Shown: one piece after another, positions 1 through 8,988 of the stretch
Layout of the letters: each line of letters starts with the position of its first letter
Numbering within the stretch: the stretch's first letter is position 1
Source: Spirosoma endbachense
GTDB lineage: Bacteria; Bacteroidota; Bacteroidia; Cytophagales; Spirosomataceae
NCBI RefSeq assembly: GCF_010233585.1
Contig: NZ_CP045997.1
Coordinates: 3,063,779-3,127,778 of the forward strand
Direction of reading: 5' to 3'
DNA length: 64,000 nucleotides
Program-made: the position numbers and the translations under genes
The notes under the pieces: model-generated
Seen by the model: the letters and a program-made list of their open reading frames with translations, nothing else
Told to the model about the DNA's origin: nothing
Databases searched by the model: none

Positions 1-2967
1 GTAACGGCGCTCGGAATTAAAGAAGAACGCGACAAATTTGCCTCATCCGTATCGACCGTCGATGGCAAGAACATTTCTAAATCCGGCGAAACCAGCTTAC
101 TGACAGGACTTAGCGGCAAAGCATCCGGCGTTGTGATCACGCGGAATGGCGGTGATCCGGGAGCGGGGGCTTACATTCAGATTCGCGGTCAAAACACGAT
201 CAACGGTAATGCCCAGCCACTGTTTATTGTCGATGGCATTCCGGTCAGTAACTCCAGCGATAACAACGGTACTGCCGCCGGAAACGGCATTGTTCAGCAA
301 TCCCGGATCAACGATATTAATCCCGAAGATATTGAGAGTATGGAAGTTCTGAAGGGAGCTTCTGCTGCGGCTTTGTGGGGAACACGGGCCGCCAATGGGG
401 TTATCGTGATTACAACTAAAAAAGGAAAGGATACGAAGGGCAAGGTGAATATCACCTTCAAGTCAACCGTTTCTTTCGATGAGGTCAACAAAAATCATAA
501 GCTACAAACAACTTACGGTCAGGGTTCAGATGGCATTTTTCAGCAAGGAAGCCGAAACACATTCGGCGACCTGATTGCCGATCGGAAAGGCGGTGACGAT
601 GCGTTTATAACGGATCCAAATGCGGCTGGCTACCAGGGCTTTGTAACGTTTCCGGATGGCACAAAGCGGTACGCCATTGCCGCAGGAACAGCCGCCAATC
701 CGCACGGTGGCAAAAACTCCAGACAAACCTACGATCACACGAAAGACGTTTTTCAGACGGGTCATTTCACCGACAACAGCATCAATTTTAGCGGGGGCAA
801 CGCCCGGTCTAATTTCCTGCTGAGCTACTCCAATCTGAATCAGGATGGTGTTGTACAGAAGTTCAGCTCCTACCAGCGAAACACGGCCCGCATCAATGTA
901 GCCAGTCAGTTTACCGAATGGCTACGGGCATCGGCCAATGTTGGCTATACGAAAAGCTATTCAACGCGGGTTCAGCAGGGCGATAACCTCGATGGTATCA
1001 TCCTGGGTGGTTTCCGGACTCCCGGCGATTTTGACAACAGTTATTTCACCGGCATTTACACCAACAAGGCCGGGCAGACATTCAATAATGCACACGTTTC
1101 ATACCGCAACCCGTTGGGTGTCGATCAAAACACCATTTATGCCAACCCCGTCTGGAACATCAACAACAACCGGAATACGACCGATGTCGATCGTATTACC
1201 GGGACGGCTGAACTTGGCATTACGCCAACATCCTGGCTGAGCATTACCGGGCGCACAGGTATCGATAACTTTATTGATAAACGGCTGGAGCGATTTGCCC
1301 GGAACTCAGGCTCATACGGTACGGGCCTGTTATCGAAAAACTGGATTACAGAAAAGCAGTTCAACACCGATGTATTTGCCAATGCGACCAAAACATTCAA
1401 TGAAAATTTTGGTGGTTCGTTGCTGGTTGGCGTCAACTACAACAGTCGTCTGAAAGAATACGTAAGCGATCAGATCACTAACTTTATTGTTCCAAACGCA
1501 CCCGATATTTTGACCAATGCGCTCAACTCGAATAGCGCCATCAGCAATTATACGTCCTTGATCCGGACGTATGCCTACTACGCTCAGGCCGAAGTTCAGG
1601 CGTATAACATGCTCTTTCTGACCCTGACCGGCCGCAACGAAAGTGCCTCGACGTTTGGCTCCAAAACCAACAGCACGTTCTTCTTCCCATCGGCAGCGCT
1701 GGCCTGGCAATTCACGAAGTTAAAAGCGCTGGAAACCAGCTCGCTGCTTAGTTTTGGTAAACTGCGCGTAACCTGGGGTCAGGTGGGTATTCAGCCCCAG
1801 CCCTACCAGAATTTCACAACGTTCTCGCCCGCAGCCTATACCGATGCGTTTGCGGGTGGCCTGAAATCGGCGAGTGCGCTGTATGGTGGCGGCTATGTTC
1901 GGAGTACCACCGCTGGTAATGATTTTCTGCGTCCAGAGCGCAAAACAGAAACAGAAATTGGGGTTGATCTCCGATTCCTCAACAATCGCATCAACTTCTC
2001 GGCCACGGCTTACGACAACTCTACCGACGACGTGATTCTGTCGCTGAACGTACCGAATGAAACGGGGTATACGGTTCGGAATGTCAATGCCGCCAAGCTA
2101 TCGAACAAAGGGCTTGAGTTTGAAGCAGGTGCCGACCTGATCACGCTGGGCGATTTCAAATGGAATCTGTCAGCAAACTTTTCGCTGAACCGCAACAGAG
2201 TCATTTCGCTGGCGGGTGCTGCCGCCCAGACACTGCCCGACAGTTACCAACAAAACGCATCATTGATTGAAGGACAACCTTTCGGTGTGTTTTATTCGAC
2301 CGATTTCCTGAAAGATGAATCAGGCAAGTACAAGCTGGATGCGAACGGTTTTCCGCAGGGAGGCACAGGCAACGAGATCATAGGCGATCCGAACCCAAAA
2401 TGGCGGGGTGGATTAGGAAGCACATTTTCCTACAAAGGCTTATCGTTGTCGGTACTCTTCGACCGTGTTGCAGGGAATGACTTCTATAACGGTACGCGGG
2501 GAGCGCTCTACAGTTTCGGCGTTCACGCTGATCAGGGTGGCACGGCTGTTGCACCAGCAGGTGGCATTAAAGACGTGAACGGCAAAGTCATTGCAGCCGG
2601 TACGTCATTTCAGGGCCAGATAAAAGACTTTGGCGCAGGGCCGGTCGCGCTGAACCAGGCCTGGTATCAGGGACGGGGAACATCGTTCAACTCGGCCTCC
2701 TACAAGCAGTTTATTGAAGATGGCAGCTCAACCCGCCTGCGCGAAATAACGATGACCTACAGTCTGCGAAGTGAAGGGTTCCGCCGGTTCACGCACCTAT
2801 CGAACGTTGATTTTAGTCTGACCGGCCGTAACCTTCTCCTGTGGACGAATTACACAGGTACCGATCCGGAAGTAAACATCACGGGTGCAGGTCTTTCGCG
2901 TGGACAGGACTGGTTTACGAATCCCAATACGCGCTCTTTGCTGTTCTCGCTCAAAATCACGTACTAA
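1..2967 (+). CDS. SusC/RagA-like TonB-dependent outer-membrane receptor (5' partial)
   Basis: The reading frame is open from base 1, so the gene starts upstream of the window and the signal peptide and carboxypeptidase-like domain are not visible. The first visible residues (VTALGIKEER...) and the following SVSTVDG, IQIRGQNTI and PLFIVDGIP blocks are typical of the SusC/RagA plug domain. The rest is a large beta-barrel ending in an aromatic-terminated strand (LFSLKITY), as expected for an outer-membrane protein. In this family the barrel imports oligosaccharides or peptides with TonB energy, and a SusD lipoprotein closes it from outside. The susD-like gene follows 81 bases downstream on the same strand, which supports the pairing. 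The substrate cannot be read from the sequence: no glycoside hydrolase is visible here, only a PIG-L deacetylase. Confidence 0.95.
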   Translation, partial: VTALGIKEERDKFASSVSTVDGKNISKSGETSLLTGLSGKASGVVITRNGGDPGAGAYIQIRGQNTINGNAQPLFIVDGIPVSNSSDNNGTAAGNGIVQQSRINDINPEDIESMEVLKGASAAALWGTRAANGVIVITTKKGKDTKGKVNITFKSTVSFDEVNKNHKLQTTYGQGSDGIFQQGSRNTFGDLIADRKGGDDAFITDPNAAGYQGFVTFPDGTKRYAIAAGTAANPHGGKNSRQTYDHTKDVFQTGHFTDNSINFSGGNARSNFLLSYSNLNQDGVVQKFSSYQRNTARINVASQFTEWLRASANVGYTKSYSTRVQQGDNLDGIILGGFRTPGDFDNSYFTGIYTNKAGQTFNNAHVSYRNPLGVDQNTIYANPVWNINNNRNTTDVDRITGTAELGITPTSWLSITGRTGIDNFIDKRLERFARNSGSYGTGLLSKNWITEKQFNTDVFANATKTFNENFGGSLLVGVNYNSRLKEYVSDQITNFIVPNAPDILTNALNSNSAISNYTSLIRTYAYYAQAEVQAYNMLFLTLTGRNESASTFGSKTNSTFFFPSAALAWQFTKLKALETSSLLSFGKLRVTWGQVGIQPQPYQNFTTFSPAAYTDAFAGGLKSASALYGGGYVRSTTAGNDFLRPERKTETEIGVDLRFLNNRINFSATAYDNSTDDVILSLNVPNETGYTVRNVNAAKLSNKGLEFEAGADLITLGDFKWNLSANFSLNRNRVISLAGAAAQTLPDSYQQNASLIEGQPFGVFYSTDFLKDESGKYKLDANGFPQGGTGNEIIGDPNPKWRGGLGSTFSYKGLSLSVLFDRVAGNDFYNGTRGALYSFGVHADQGGTAVAPAGGIKDVNGKVIAAGTSFQGQIKDFGAGPVALNQAWYQGRGTSFNSASYKQFIEDGSSTRLREITMTYSLRSEGFRRFTHLSNVDFSLTGRNLLLWTNYTGTDPEVNITGAGLSRGQDWFTNPNTRSLLFSLKITY

Positions 2968-3048
2968 ACCCGTTTTCGATGGATCATTTACGGTTAGCTG
3001 AGGCCAGCCGAAACCGACAAATCGAAAAGCGAAAACTCATCTCAAGCC

Positions 3049-4479
3049 ATGAATAAAGCGCTCATCCATAAATTGTTTGCTTCGTTACTGACGGTATCGC
3101 TGTTGAGCGGTTGCAGTCAGGTCTTCGACGAGCCCACTATCCAGAGTAACCCGAATGCGGTTACCGACGTCGATATTGCCACCCTGTTGTCAGGCACCCT
3201 GGTTGGGGTTACTATTCTCCATGAAGATACCGATGTGCGAATTGCTGCCATCTGGGCAGGCCAGCTCAATGGGTTAAGCCGACAGCACCAGGGGTACGCC
3301 GATTATATCGTATCGGCCCAAAACTTTTCCTGGAATCCGCTTTACCCAGCCGCCAGTCAGACACGACTCATTCAGACCAAAGCGGATGCTGTAGGTGACA
3401 AATGGACGAAAGGAGTTGGGCAGGTACTGGAAGCTTTACTGATCGCCAAAGCCACAGCCCTGTATGGTGATGTGCCCTATAGCCAGGCGTTCGACGATGT
3501 TAAATACCCAACACCGGTGTTCGACAAACAGGCGGATGTTTACACTGCGCTTCAAACAACGCTCGACAATGCCATCCAGAATCTGTCGGCAACGAGTGGC
3601 CTGGCCTTTGCCAATCAGGATTTTATCTACAAAGGCGATGTAACAAAATGGAAGGCAGCTGCCTATACACTTAAAGCCCGGCTTTTTCTGCACGTAGGCA
3701 ATTACGCCAAAGCCGTTGAAAGTGCTGCGTCAGGAATCAGCAGTACGGCGGGCGATGCGCTGGCTCCTCATGGTACAAGCCAGGGCATCGACTACAATCA
3801 GAACTACGATTTCTTCCGGGTTAACCGGCCGGGCGATACGGGTTTCGATGGTGCTTATCTGCCCATACTGATGCAGTCGCGGATTAAATCAGCGAACACC
3901 AAAACAGACGAAACGGCGCTCTACAATCACTATTTTAAAGTCGGTGTCATTGGTACAGGTACATTAGACCCGAACGTTGTCGATGGTGCTTTTACGTCAA
4001 ACGCGCCCCATCCTATTCTTACTTATTACGAAAACCAGCTCATTCTGGCAGAAGCGCAGGCTCGTCTGGGCGATACTGCCAAAGCACTGGCGGCCCTCAA
4101 TTTGGTCAGAAGTGGTTTGGCAGGCGGGGCCATCAATGGTAAGACACTCTCTGCCACGGGTCGTAAGTATGATGCCTATGTGCTGGATGACTTCGGCCCT
4201 GCCGGGTTAGCCAATCCAACAAAAGCCACGACAGTACAGACCGCTTTGCTCTATGAGATTGTAGTTCAACGCTATATCTTCTTTCTAATGCAATACGAAG
4301 CCTTCAATGATGTACGCCGAATGGCCAAAGCGACACCGGTCGTTCAGCTGACGATTCCGCTGTATGTAGGCTCGCAAAAACCCGCTCGATTCATATATCC
4401 TCAGGGAGAAATCAATACGAACCCAAATGTTCCGAAACCCATTGCTGATCAATTCCAAAAAATCCCTATTTTTCAGTAA
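3049..4479 (+). CDS. SusD/RagB-like nutrient-binding lipoprotein
   Basis: A 476-residue protein with a lipoprotein signal peptide and lipobox (LLSGC, Cys about residue 22), so it is anchored in the outer membrane. The segments NAVTDVDIATLLSG and ATALYGDVPYSQAF are typical of the SusD-like_2 group, whose fold is a TPR-like helical scaffold. It should act as the surface lid and ligand-binding partner of the SusC receptor just upstream, and the two are probably co-transcribed. A strong hairpin terminator follows 26 bases after the stop. The ligand is unknown. The pairing with a SusC gene and the lipobox make the call firm. Confidence 0.93.
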   Translation: MNKALIHKLFASLLTVSLLSGCSQVFDEPTIQSNPNAVTDVDIATLLSGTLVGVTILHEDTDVRIAAIWAGQLNGLSRQHQGYADYIVSAQNFSWNPLYPAASQTRLIQTKADAVGDKWTKGVGQVLEALLIAKATALYGDVPYSQAFDDVKYPTPVFDKQADVYTALQTTLDNAIQNLSATSGLAFANQDFIYKGDVTKWKAAAYTLKARLFLHVGNYAKAVESAASGISSTAGDALAPHGTSQGIDYNQNYDFFRVNRPGDTGFDGAYLPILMQSRIKSANTKTDETALYNHYFKVGVIGTGTLDPNVVDGAFTSNAPHPILTYYENQLILAEAQARLGDTAKALAALNLVRSGLAGGAINGKTLSATGRKYDAYVLDDFGPAGLANPTKATTVQTALLYEIVVQRYIFFLMQYEAFNDVRRMAKATPVVQLTIPLYVGSQKPARFIYPQGEINTNPNVPKPIADQFQKIPIFQ

Positions 4480-4505
4480 ACTCCTTAGTTGTTAGGTAAT
4501 GTGTT

Positions 4506-4538
4506 AAAAGGCTACCATGTTTTTAGGTAGCCTTTTCT
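4506..4538 (+). terminator. Rho-independent terminator after the susCD pair
   Basis: An 11-bp perfect stem (AAAAGGCTACC at 4506-4516 paired with GGTAGCCTTTT at 4526-4536) encloses a 9-base loop and ends in a T-rich run. It separates the susCD transcript from the deacetylase gene. Confidence 0.85.
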
Positions 4539-4549
4539 TATGTTTATCG

Positions 4550-4557
4550 TAAATTTG
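4550..4557 (+). promoter_or_regulatory. Candidate Bacteroidota -7 element for the PIG-L gene
   Basis: TAAATTTG matches the TAnnTTTG consensus of the Bacteroidota primary sigma factor. It lies between the upstream terminator and the GTG start at 4586. No clear -33 TTTG is seen at the right spacing, so support rests on the -7 element and its position. Confidence 0.4.
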
Positions 4558-4585
4558 CTGTTAGCCAATAATCTGCTTCCTTCCC

Positions 4586-7105
4586 GTGTCTGTACGCAAA
4601 CGTCTGCTTTCTTTCTTCCTTGGTTGTTCCCTCACGTCAACCCTATTCGCTCAGGTTCCTTATGGCTCCATCAAACCCACACCGCCGGGCGAAATTCTCT
4701 CAAACCTGAAAAAGTTGAACGTTCTCGGTTCGGTGTTGTACATAGCCGCTCACCCTGACGATGAGAATACATTGATGCTGGCTTACCTGGCCAAAGAACG
4801 GCTTGTTCGCACAGGCTATCTATCACTGACGCGGGGCGACGGTGGCCAGAATCTGATTGGTCCTGAACAGGGTGAGAATATTGGTGTAATCCGAACGCAG
4901 GAATTGCTCGCAGCCCGACGTGTCGACGGACCCGATCAGTTTTTCAGCCGGGCCTACGATTTTGGCTTTTCTAAATCGACCGATGAGGCCGTCCGTACCT
5001 GGGGGCAGGAAAAAGTACTGGCCGATGTGGTCTGGATGATCCGAAAATACCAGCCTGATGCGATTATTACGCGTTTCCCACCCGATTCGCGCGCGGGTCA
5101 TGGCCACCATAGCGCATCCGGATTTCTGGCAGAAGAAGCTTTCAAAATTTCGAACGATCCCAAAAAATTCCCGGAGCAACTGGCTTATGTGAAGCCCTGG
5201 CAGGCAAAACGTATTCTCTGGAACGTATTTATTCCGGGGGCGTTTTTGAGCAACAAAAAGCCTGACGAAGCGGGTAATCTAATCGGTATTGAAACGGGCC
5301 TGTATAATGCATTACTGGGCAAATCATACGGTGAGATTGCCGCAGAAAGCCGTAGTCAGCATAAAAGTCAGGGCTTCGGTGTACCGGCCAGCCGGGGTGC
5401 GCGTGTCGACTATCTTTTGCTAAAAGGCGGTGATCCTGCCGAGAAAGATCCGCTCGACGGTATCGACATAAGCTGGAAACGTATTTCGGGTAGTGATGCG
5501 GTGCAGGCACAGGTTAACCAGCTTATTGCTACGTTCAAACCCGACCGGCCTGATGCATCGGTGCCCGCACTGACTCAGCTATATGGCGCACTGAACAAGC
5601 TCGACACAACCAGCATTTATGTGAAAGCCAAGCGTCAGGAAGTCGAGCAGTTGATCCGGCAATGTTTGGGTTTGTGGTTTGAAACGAATCCAACCGATTA
5701 TGCAGCCACACCCGGCGAAACCATTAAACTCAACACCAACATAGTCAGTCGGGCCGATTCGCCGGTTAAATTAGTAGGCATTCGGTATTCGGCAGGCAAA
5801 GACACGACACTGGATCTGGCGTTAAAGCCAAATGATGTTGTCCTCTTGCCAACACTGGTCACAATCCCGAAAACGCAGAAAATTTCACAACCGTACTGGC
5901 TCGAAAAACCTATCGTAAAAGGGCTTTTCCAGGTCGATAACCAGCAACTGATCGGCCTACCCGAAAACCCGGCTGCACTGACCGCCAGCTATACCTTCGA
6001 AATTGGTGGTCAGCGGTTTACCTTTAGCCGTCCGGTGGTCTACAAATCAACGGACCCGGTCGATGGTGAGATTTACAGGCCGTTTATCATTCAACCTGAT
6101 GTAACGGCCAACCTGACTGAGCGTGTGTATGCTTTTTCAGACGCAGCTCCTAAAACAGCTGAACTTGTGCTGAAAGCTGGCCGGGCCAATATAGCCGGAA
6201 CGATAAAACTGGACGCCCCGTCGGGCTGGCAGGTTGAACCGGCTTCCCTCCCATTTTCGCTGGCGGGCAAGGGCAGTGAGCAACGGGTAACGTTCAAAAT
6301 AACGCCAACCGCTAAGGCTCAAAACGGCAAATTACAGGCCATGATGACCACCAGTGACGGCACCTTCACAACCGGTTTGCGCCTAATTGCCTACAAGCAC
6401 ATTCCCACACAAACGCTGTTTCCACCCGCTGAAGCCAAACTCGTAAAACTGGACGTTAAAGTAACCGCGAAGAACATCGGCTACATTGTCGGCGCTGGCG
6501 ATGAGGTACCTGCCGCGCTACAACAGATGGGTTGTCGCGTTACGATTCTCGGCCCCGCCGAACTAAGCCGTAGCCTGGCGGCCTATGACGCCATCGTTGT
6601 TGGTGTTCGTGCCTATAATATCAGCGATTATTTAGCCAACTATCAGGCCAACCTGATGGATTATGTAAAAAATGGCGGTACAATGATCGTGCAATATGTT
6701 ACACCGGGCGGTTCAGGATTTATTCAGAATGGCCTCAAAGTCAGCCAGATGGGCCCTTATCCGTTCAAGGTTGTCAACGAACGCGTGACCGAAGAAGATG
6801 CGCCCATGACGTTCATCAATCCGCAACACCCATTGCTCAATTACCCGAATAAAATTACAGAAGCCGACTTTTCGGGCTGGATTCAGGAGCGGGGTATCTA
6901 TTTCGCTCAGGACTGGGACAAAGCTTATGAGCCCATTTTTTCATCCCACGACCAGAACGAAGCGGCCAAGCAGGGCAGTCTGATTTACGCCAAATACGGC
7001 AAAGGGAACTTCATGTACACCGGTCTGGTGTTCTTCCGGGAGTTACCGGCTGGCGTTCCGGGTGCTTATCGACTATTTGCCAATATGATTTCAGTAGGCA
7101 AATAA
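4586..7105 (+). CDS. Secreted PIG-L (LmbE-like) deacetylase with C-terminal amidotransferase-like domain
   Basis: An 839-residue protein starting at GTG (4586); an in-frame stop at 4562 leaves no better start upstream. A signal peptide (SVRKRLLSFFLG..., cleaved near AQ at residues 22-23) is followed by a PIG-L domain. The zinc motif HPDDE is at residues 56-60 and a second His cluster, GHGHH, at 171-175. Family members are zinc-dependent N-deacetylases acting on GlcNAc-type substrates. The middle part looks beta-rich. The last 200 residues (VGAGDEV...YDAIVVGVRAYN) resemble the ThuA/class I amidotransferase-like fold seen in long Bacteroidota PIG-L proteins. It is separated from the susCD pair by a terminator, so co-function with the transporter is plausible but not shown. 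Confidence 0.88.
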   Translation: MSVRKRLLSFFLGCSLTSTLFAQVPYGSIKPTPPGEILSNLKKLNVLGSVLYIAAHPDDENTLMLAYLAKERLVRTGYLSLTRGDGGQNLIGPEQGENIGVIRTQELLAARRVDGPDQFFSRAYDFGFSKSTDEAVRTWGQEKVLADVVWMIRKYQPDAIITRFPPDSRAGHGHHSASGFLAEEAFKISNDPKKFPEQLAYVKPWQAKRILWNVFIPGAFLSNKKPDEAGNLIGIETGLYNALLGKSYGEIAAESRSQHKSQGFGVPASRGARVDYLLLKGGDPAEKDPLDGIDISWKRISGSDAVQAQVNQLIATFKPDRPDASVPALTQLYGALNKLDTTSIYVKAKRQEVEQLIRQCLGLWFETNPTDYAATPGETIKLNTNIVSRADSPVKLVGIRYSAGKDTTLDLALKPNDVVLLPTLVTIPKTQKISQPYWLEKPIVKGLFQVDNQQLIGLPENPAALTASYTFEIGGQRFTFSRPVVYKSTDPVDGEIYRPFIIQPDVTANLTERVYAFSDAAPKTAELVLKAGRANIAGTIKLDAPSGWQVEPASLPFSLAGKGSEQRVTFKITPTAKAQNGKLQAMMTTSDGTFTTGLRLIAYKHIPTQTLFPPAEAKLVKLDVKVTAKNIGYIVGAGDEVPAALQQMGCRVTILGPAELSRSLAAYDAIVVGVRAYNISDYLANYQANLMDYVKNGGTMIVQYVTPGGSGFIQNGLKVSQMGPYPFKVVNERVTEEDAPMTFINPQHPLLNYPNKITEADFSGWIQERGIYFAQDWDKAYEPIFSSHDQNEAAKQGSLIYAKYGKGNFMYTGLVFFRELPAGVPGAYRLFANMISVGK

Positions 7106-7174
7106 GCACACCCAGTCATTACCTGAGCGCGGTGTCGGTTTCGAGAAATTGACAGAGCAAGTAAGCAAACCCTG

Positions 7175-7212
7175 AACAGTATCGGATGTAGCAATCTGAT
7201 ACTGTTTTTTTA
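7175..7212 (+). terminator. Terminator between the PIG-L and DUF4406 genes
   Basis: A near-perfect 13-bp stem with one mismatch (arms AACAGTATCGGAT at 7175-7187 and ATCTGATACTGTT at 7194-7206) is followed by a run of Ts on the plus strand. It sits between convergent genes. The T run overlaps the stop codon of the minus-strand gene at 7210. Confidence 0.75.
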
Positions 7213-7575
7213 TGCACATCCAGGCACATCTTCCAGTCTATAATAAACTGCCAGCCCAAGTTCAGTAGCCAGGCGAACATCCTCATCAGCTCCTTTGGAT
7301 TCACCCGGCAGGCGTAAAACGGCATCACAACGGGTGATAAGCCGATTTGCAACCGGATAAAGAATCTCTTGCCAAGCCTCATCGCCAGGTCGTTTGCCAC
7401 CGGCCAGGCGAAGTAATGGTAATGCCACCCACTCACCAATCATTGGTATATGTCCTGCCCGAAACAGAGTCAGTGTTACGGATTCGAGACGACGAAGGTT
7501 TTCATTCATCCGAATAGGATCGTCATTCGTGCCGGATCGATAGGGACCAGCCACTAAAATCAGTAGGCTTTTCAT
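7210..7575 (-). CDS. DUF4406 / nucleoside 2-deoxyribosyltransferase-like protein
   Basis: A 121-residue soluble protein starting MKSLLILVAGPYRSG. The VAGPY start, the later PMIGEWVALPLL and the terminal segment CDAVLRLPGESKGADEDVR are typical of the DUF4406/YtoQ-like group. That group shares the flavodoxin-like fold of nucleoside 2-deoxyribosyltransferases. Its start overlaps the stop of nudK by 4 bases (7572-7575), so the two are probably translationally coupled and may act on related nucleotide or sugar-nucleotide substrates. The precise reaction is unknown. The context with a Nudix hydrolase is the main functional hint. Confidence 0.7.
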   Translation of the reverse strand: MKSLLILVAGPYRSGTNDDPIRMNENLRRLESVTLTLFRAGHIPMIGEWVALPLLRLAGGKRPGDEAWQEILYPVANRLITRCDAVLRLPGESKGADEDVRLATELGLAVYYRLEDVPGCA

Positions 7576-8177
7576 GAGTTCGATGCGTTAGTCAGTTGTT
7601 GGAGCCGCAGATATTGCAGCAGCATAATCGTTTTTCCGTCCATGATTTCTCCACTTTCCATCATGGCCAGGGCTTGTTGAAAAGGCAATTCCATAATCTC
7701 AATTTCTTCCTCATCGATACCGCCACCAGCATTTCGTTCGGTATCGGCAGTATAGTGAGCGACGTAGAAAAATAACTTCTCAGTTACCGAACCCGGACTC
7801 ATATATGCTTCCATCACCTTTTGTACCGACTGAATCCGGTAACCCGTTTCCTCTTCCGTTTCGCGTCGGATGGCGGTTTCGGGATCATCGTTATCGAGCA
7901 GACCCGCACAGGTTTCGATCAGCATTCCCGAATGCGGGCCATCGTTTCGGTTACCATTAACGAAGGTTGGCAACCGAAACTGGCGGGTCAGAATCACCCG
8001 GTCAGTTTCCGGATTGTAGAGTAAAATCGTGGCTCCGTTTCCCCGATCATAGGCTTCACGTTGTTGAGTTGTCCATTGCCCGTTCCTGCCGAGGTAATTA
8101 AAGGTGAACCGTTTCAGGATGTACCAGTTGTCGGACAATAATTTCTCTTCCGTTATTTGCACGCGTTCAGCAAGCAT
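7572..8177 (-). CDS. nudK: NudK-type Nudix hydrolase (GDP-mannose pyrophosphatase)
   Basis: About 201 residues from the ATG at 8177 (MLAERVQITEEKLLSDNW). That start matches the beginning of known NudK proteins better than a 13-codon extension to 8216, which would run into the divergent promoter. The segments REAYDRGNGATILLYN, the Nudix box GLLDNDDPETAIRRETEEET and the AGGGIDEEEIEI and GEIMDGKT blocks follow Escherichia coli NudK closely as I remember it. The family hydrolyses GDP-mannose to GMP and mannose 1-phosphate in the cytoplasm, using the acidic residues of the Nudix box to bind magnesium. The gene overlaps the DUF4406 gene downstream and is divergent from the DeoR gene. Confidence 0.88.
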   Translation of the reverse strand: MLAERVQITEEKLLSDNWYILKRFTFNYLGRNGQWTTQQREAYDRGNGATILLYNPETDRVILTRQFRLPTFVNGNRNDGPHSGMLIETCAGLLDNDDPETAIRRETEEETGYRIQSVQKVMEAYMSPGSVTEKLFFYVAHYTADTERNAGGGIDEEEIEIMELPFQQALAMMESGEIMDGKTIMLLQYLRLQQLTNASNS

Positions 8178-8178
8178 A

Positions 8179-8211
8179 TTGTTTAAAATTGTTTGAATTT
8201 GTTTATTTTTG
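8179..8211 (+). promoter_or_regulatory. Candidate promoter of the DeoR / 5-oxoprolinase operon
   Basis: TATTTTTG at 8204-8211 fits the TAnnTTTG -7 consensus exactly. An ATTG at 8178-8181 is a possible -33 element, with a slightly long spacer. Transcription would start near 8218, downstream of an in-frame ATG at 8209. This argues that translation of the DeoR gene begins at the ATG at 8233. Confidence 0.5.
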
Positions 8212-8232
8212 AACAAAACAACTCAATCGAGC

Positions 8233-8985
8233 ATGAATTTCCAAAACCGGAAGCAGCTAATTGTACGAACGGTCGAAGAACGCGGTTCGGCCGACGTGGG
8301 CGAATTGGCGGAATTGTTACAGACATCCGAGATGACAGTCCGACGCGATCTGGTCCAACTGGCCGCTTCGGGCCTGATCTACCGTACGCGTGGTGGGGCC
8401 ATGAAAGTGAGCCTGGCAACTGATAAGCACACCTTTGCGAACAAAACGGCCGTTCATGCCGAGCGCAAAGATTACATCTGCCAGCTAGCCGCTCAGGATA
8501 TTCAGGAGGGCGATGTCATTTTCATGGATTGCGGCAGTACGGTATTCAGGCTTTGCCAGTTCATCCGAAACAAACGAATTACGGTTGTCACAAACTCGCT
8601 TCCCATCGTCGCTGAACTGATGACGTCAGACGTATCGGTCAATTTGGTGGGTGGCGAAGTTGATAAAGAACGGCAGGCCGTGCATGGGTTGATGGCCGAA
8701 GAGCACATGGCTCGCTACCGGGCCAATCGGGCGTTTATTGGCGTCGATGGCCTATCCCTGGAACATGGACTGAGCGCTAACAGCGAGAAAGAAGCCAGTA
8801 CGGCCATTGCGATGGCCCGCCAAACCGAAAAAGTTTACCTCCTCTGCGATTCATCGAAATTAGAAACCAACAAATACCTCTATTTTGCGCCTTTAAGCCT
8901 GTTTGACGTATTGATCACCGACAAGGAAGCGAATCCTGACGTTATCGCGGCTTATCGACAGGCAGGCATTACGCTGATTAATTAA
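8233..8985 (+). CDS. DeoR/GlpR-family transcriptional regulator
   Basis: A 250-residue protein from the ATG at 8233; an earlier ATG at 8209 overlaps the predicted -7 element and is disfavoured. The N-terminus carries the DeoR winged helix-turn-helix (LIVRTVEERGSADVGELAEL, then SEMTVRRDLVQL and the RTRGGA wing). The C-terminus is a DeoR sensor domain related to sugar-phosphate isomerases (FMDCGSTVFRL, VTNSLPIVAEL, GVDGL). Family members usually repress catabolic operons and respond to a phosphorylated or small intermediate. The stop is only 3 bases from the start of the 5-oxoprolinase gene, so the pair forms one operon and autoregulation is likely. Confidence 0.92.
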   Translation: MNFQNRKQLIVRTVEERGSADVGELAELLQTSEMTVRRDLVQLAASGLIYRTRGGAMKVSLATDKHTFANKTAVHAERKDYICQLAAQDIQEGDVIFMDCGSTVFRLCQFIRNKRITVVTNSLPIVAELMTSDVSVNLVGGEVDKERQAVHGLMAEEHMARYRANRAFIGVDGLSLEHGLSANSEKEASTAIAMARQTEKVYLLCDSSKLETNKYLYFAPLSLFDVLITDKEANPDVIAAYRQAGITLIN

Positions 8986-8988
8986 CTC

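Noticed and set aside
8209..8232. Earlier ATG for the DeoR-family gene
   Set aside because: It overlaps the exact TAnnTTTG element, so the transcript should start downstream of it.
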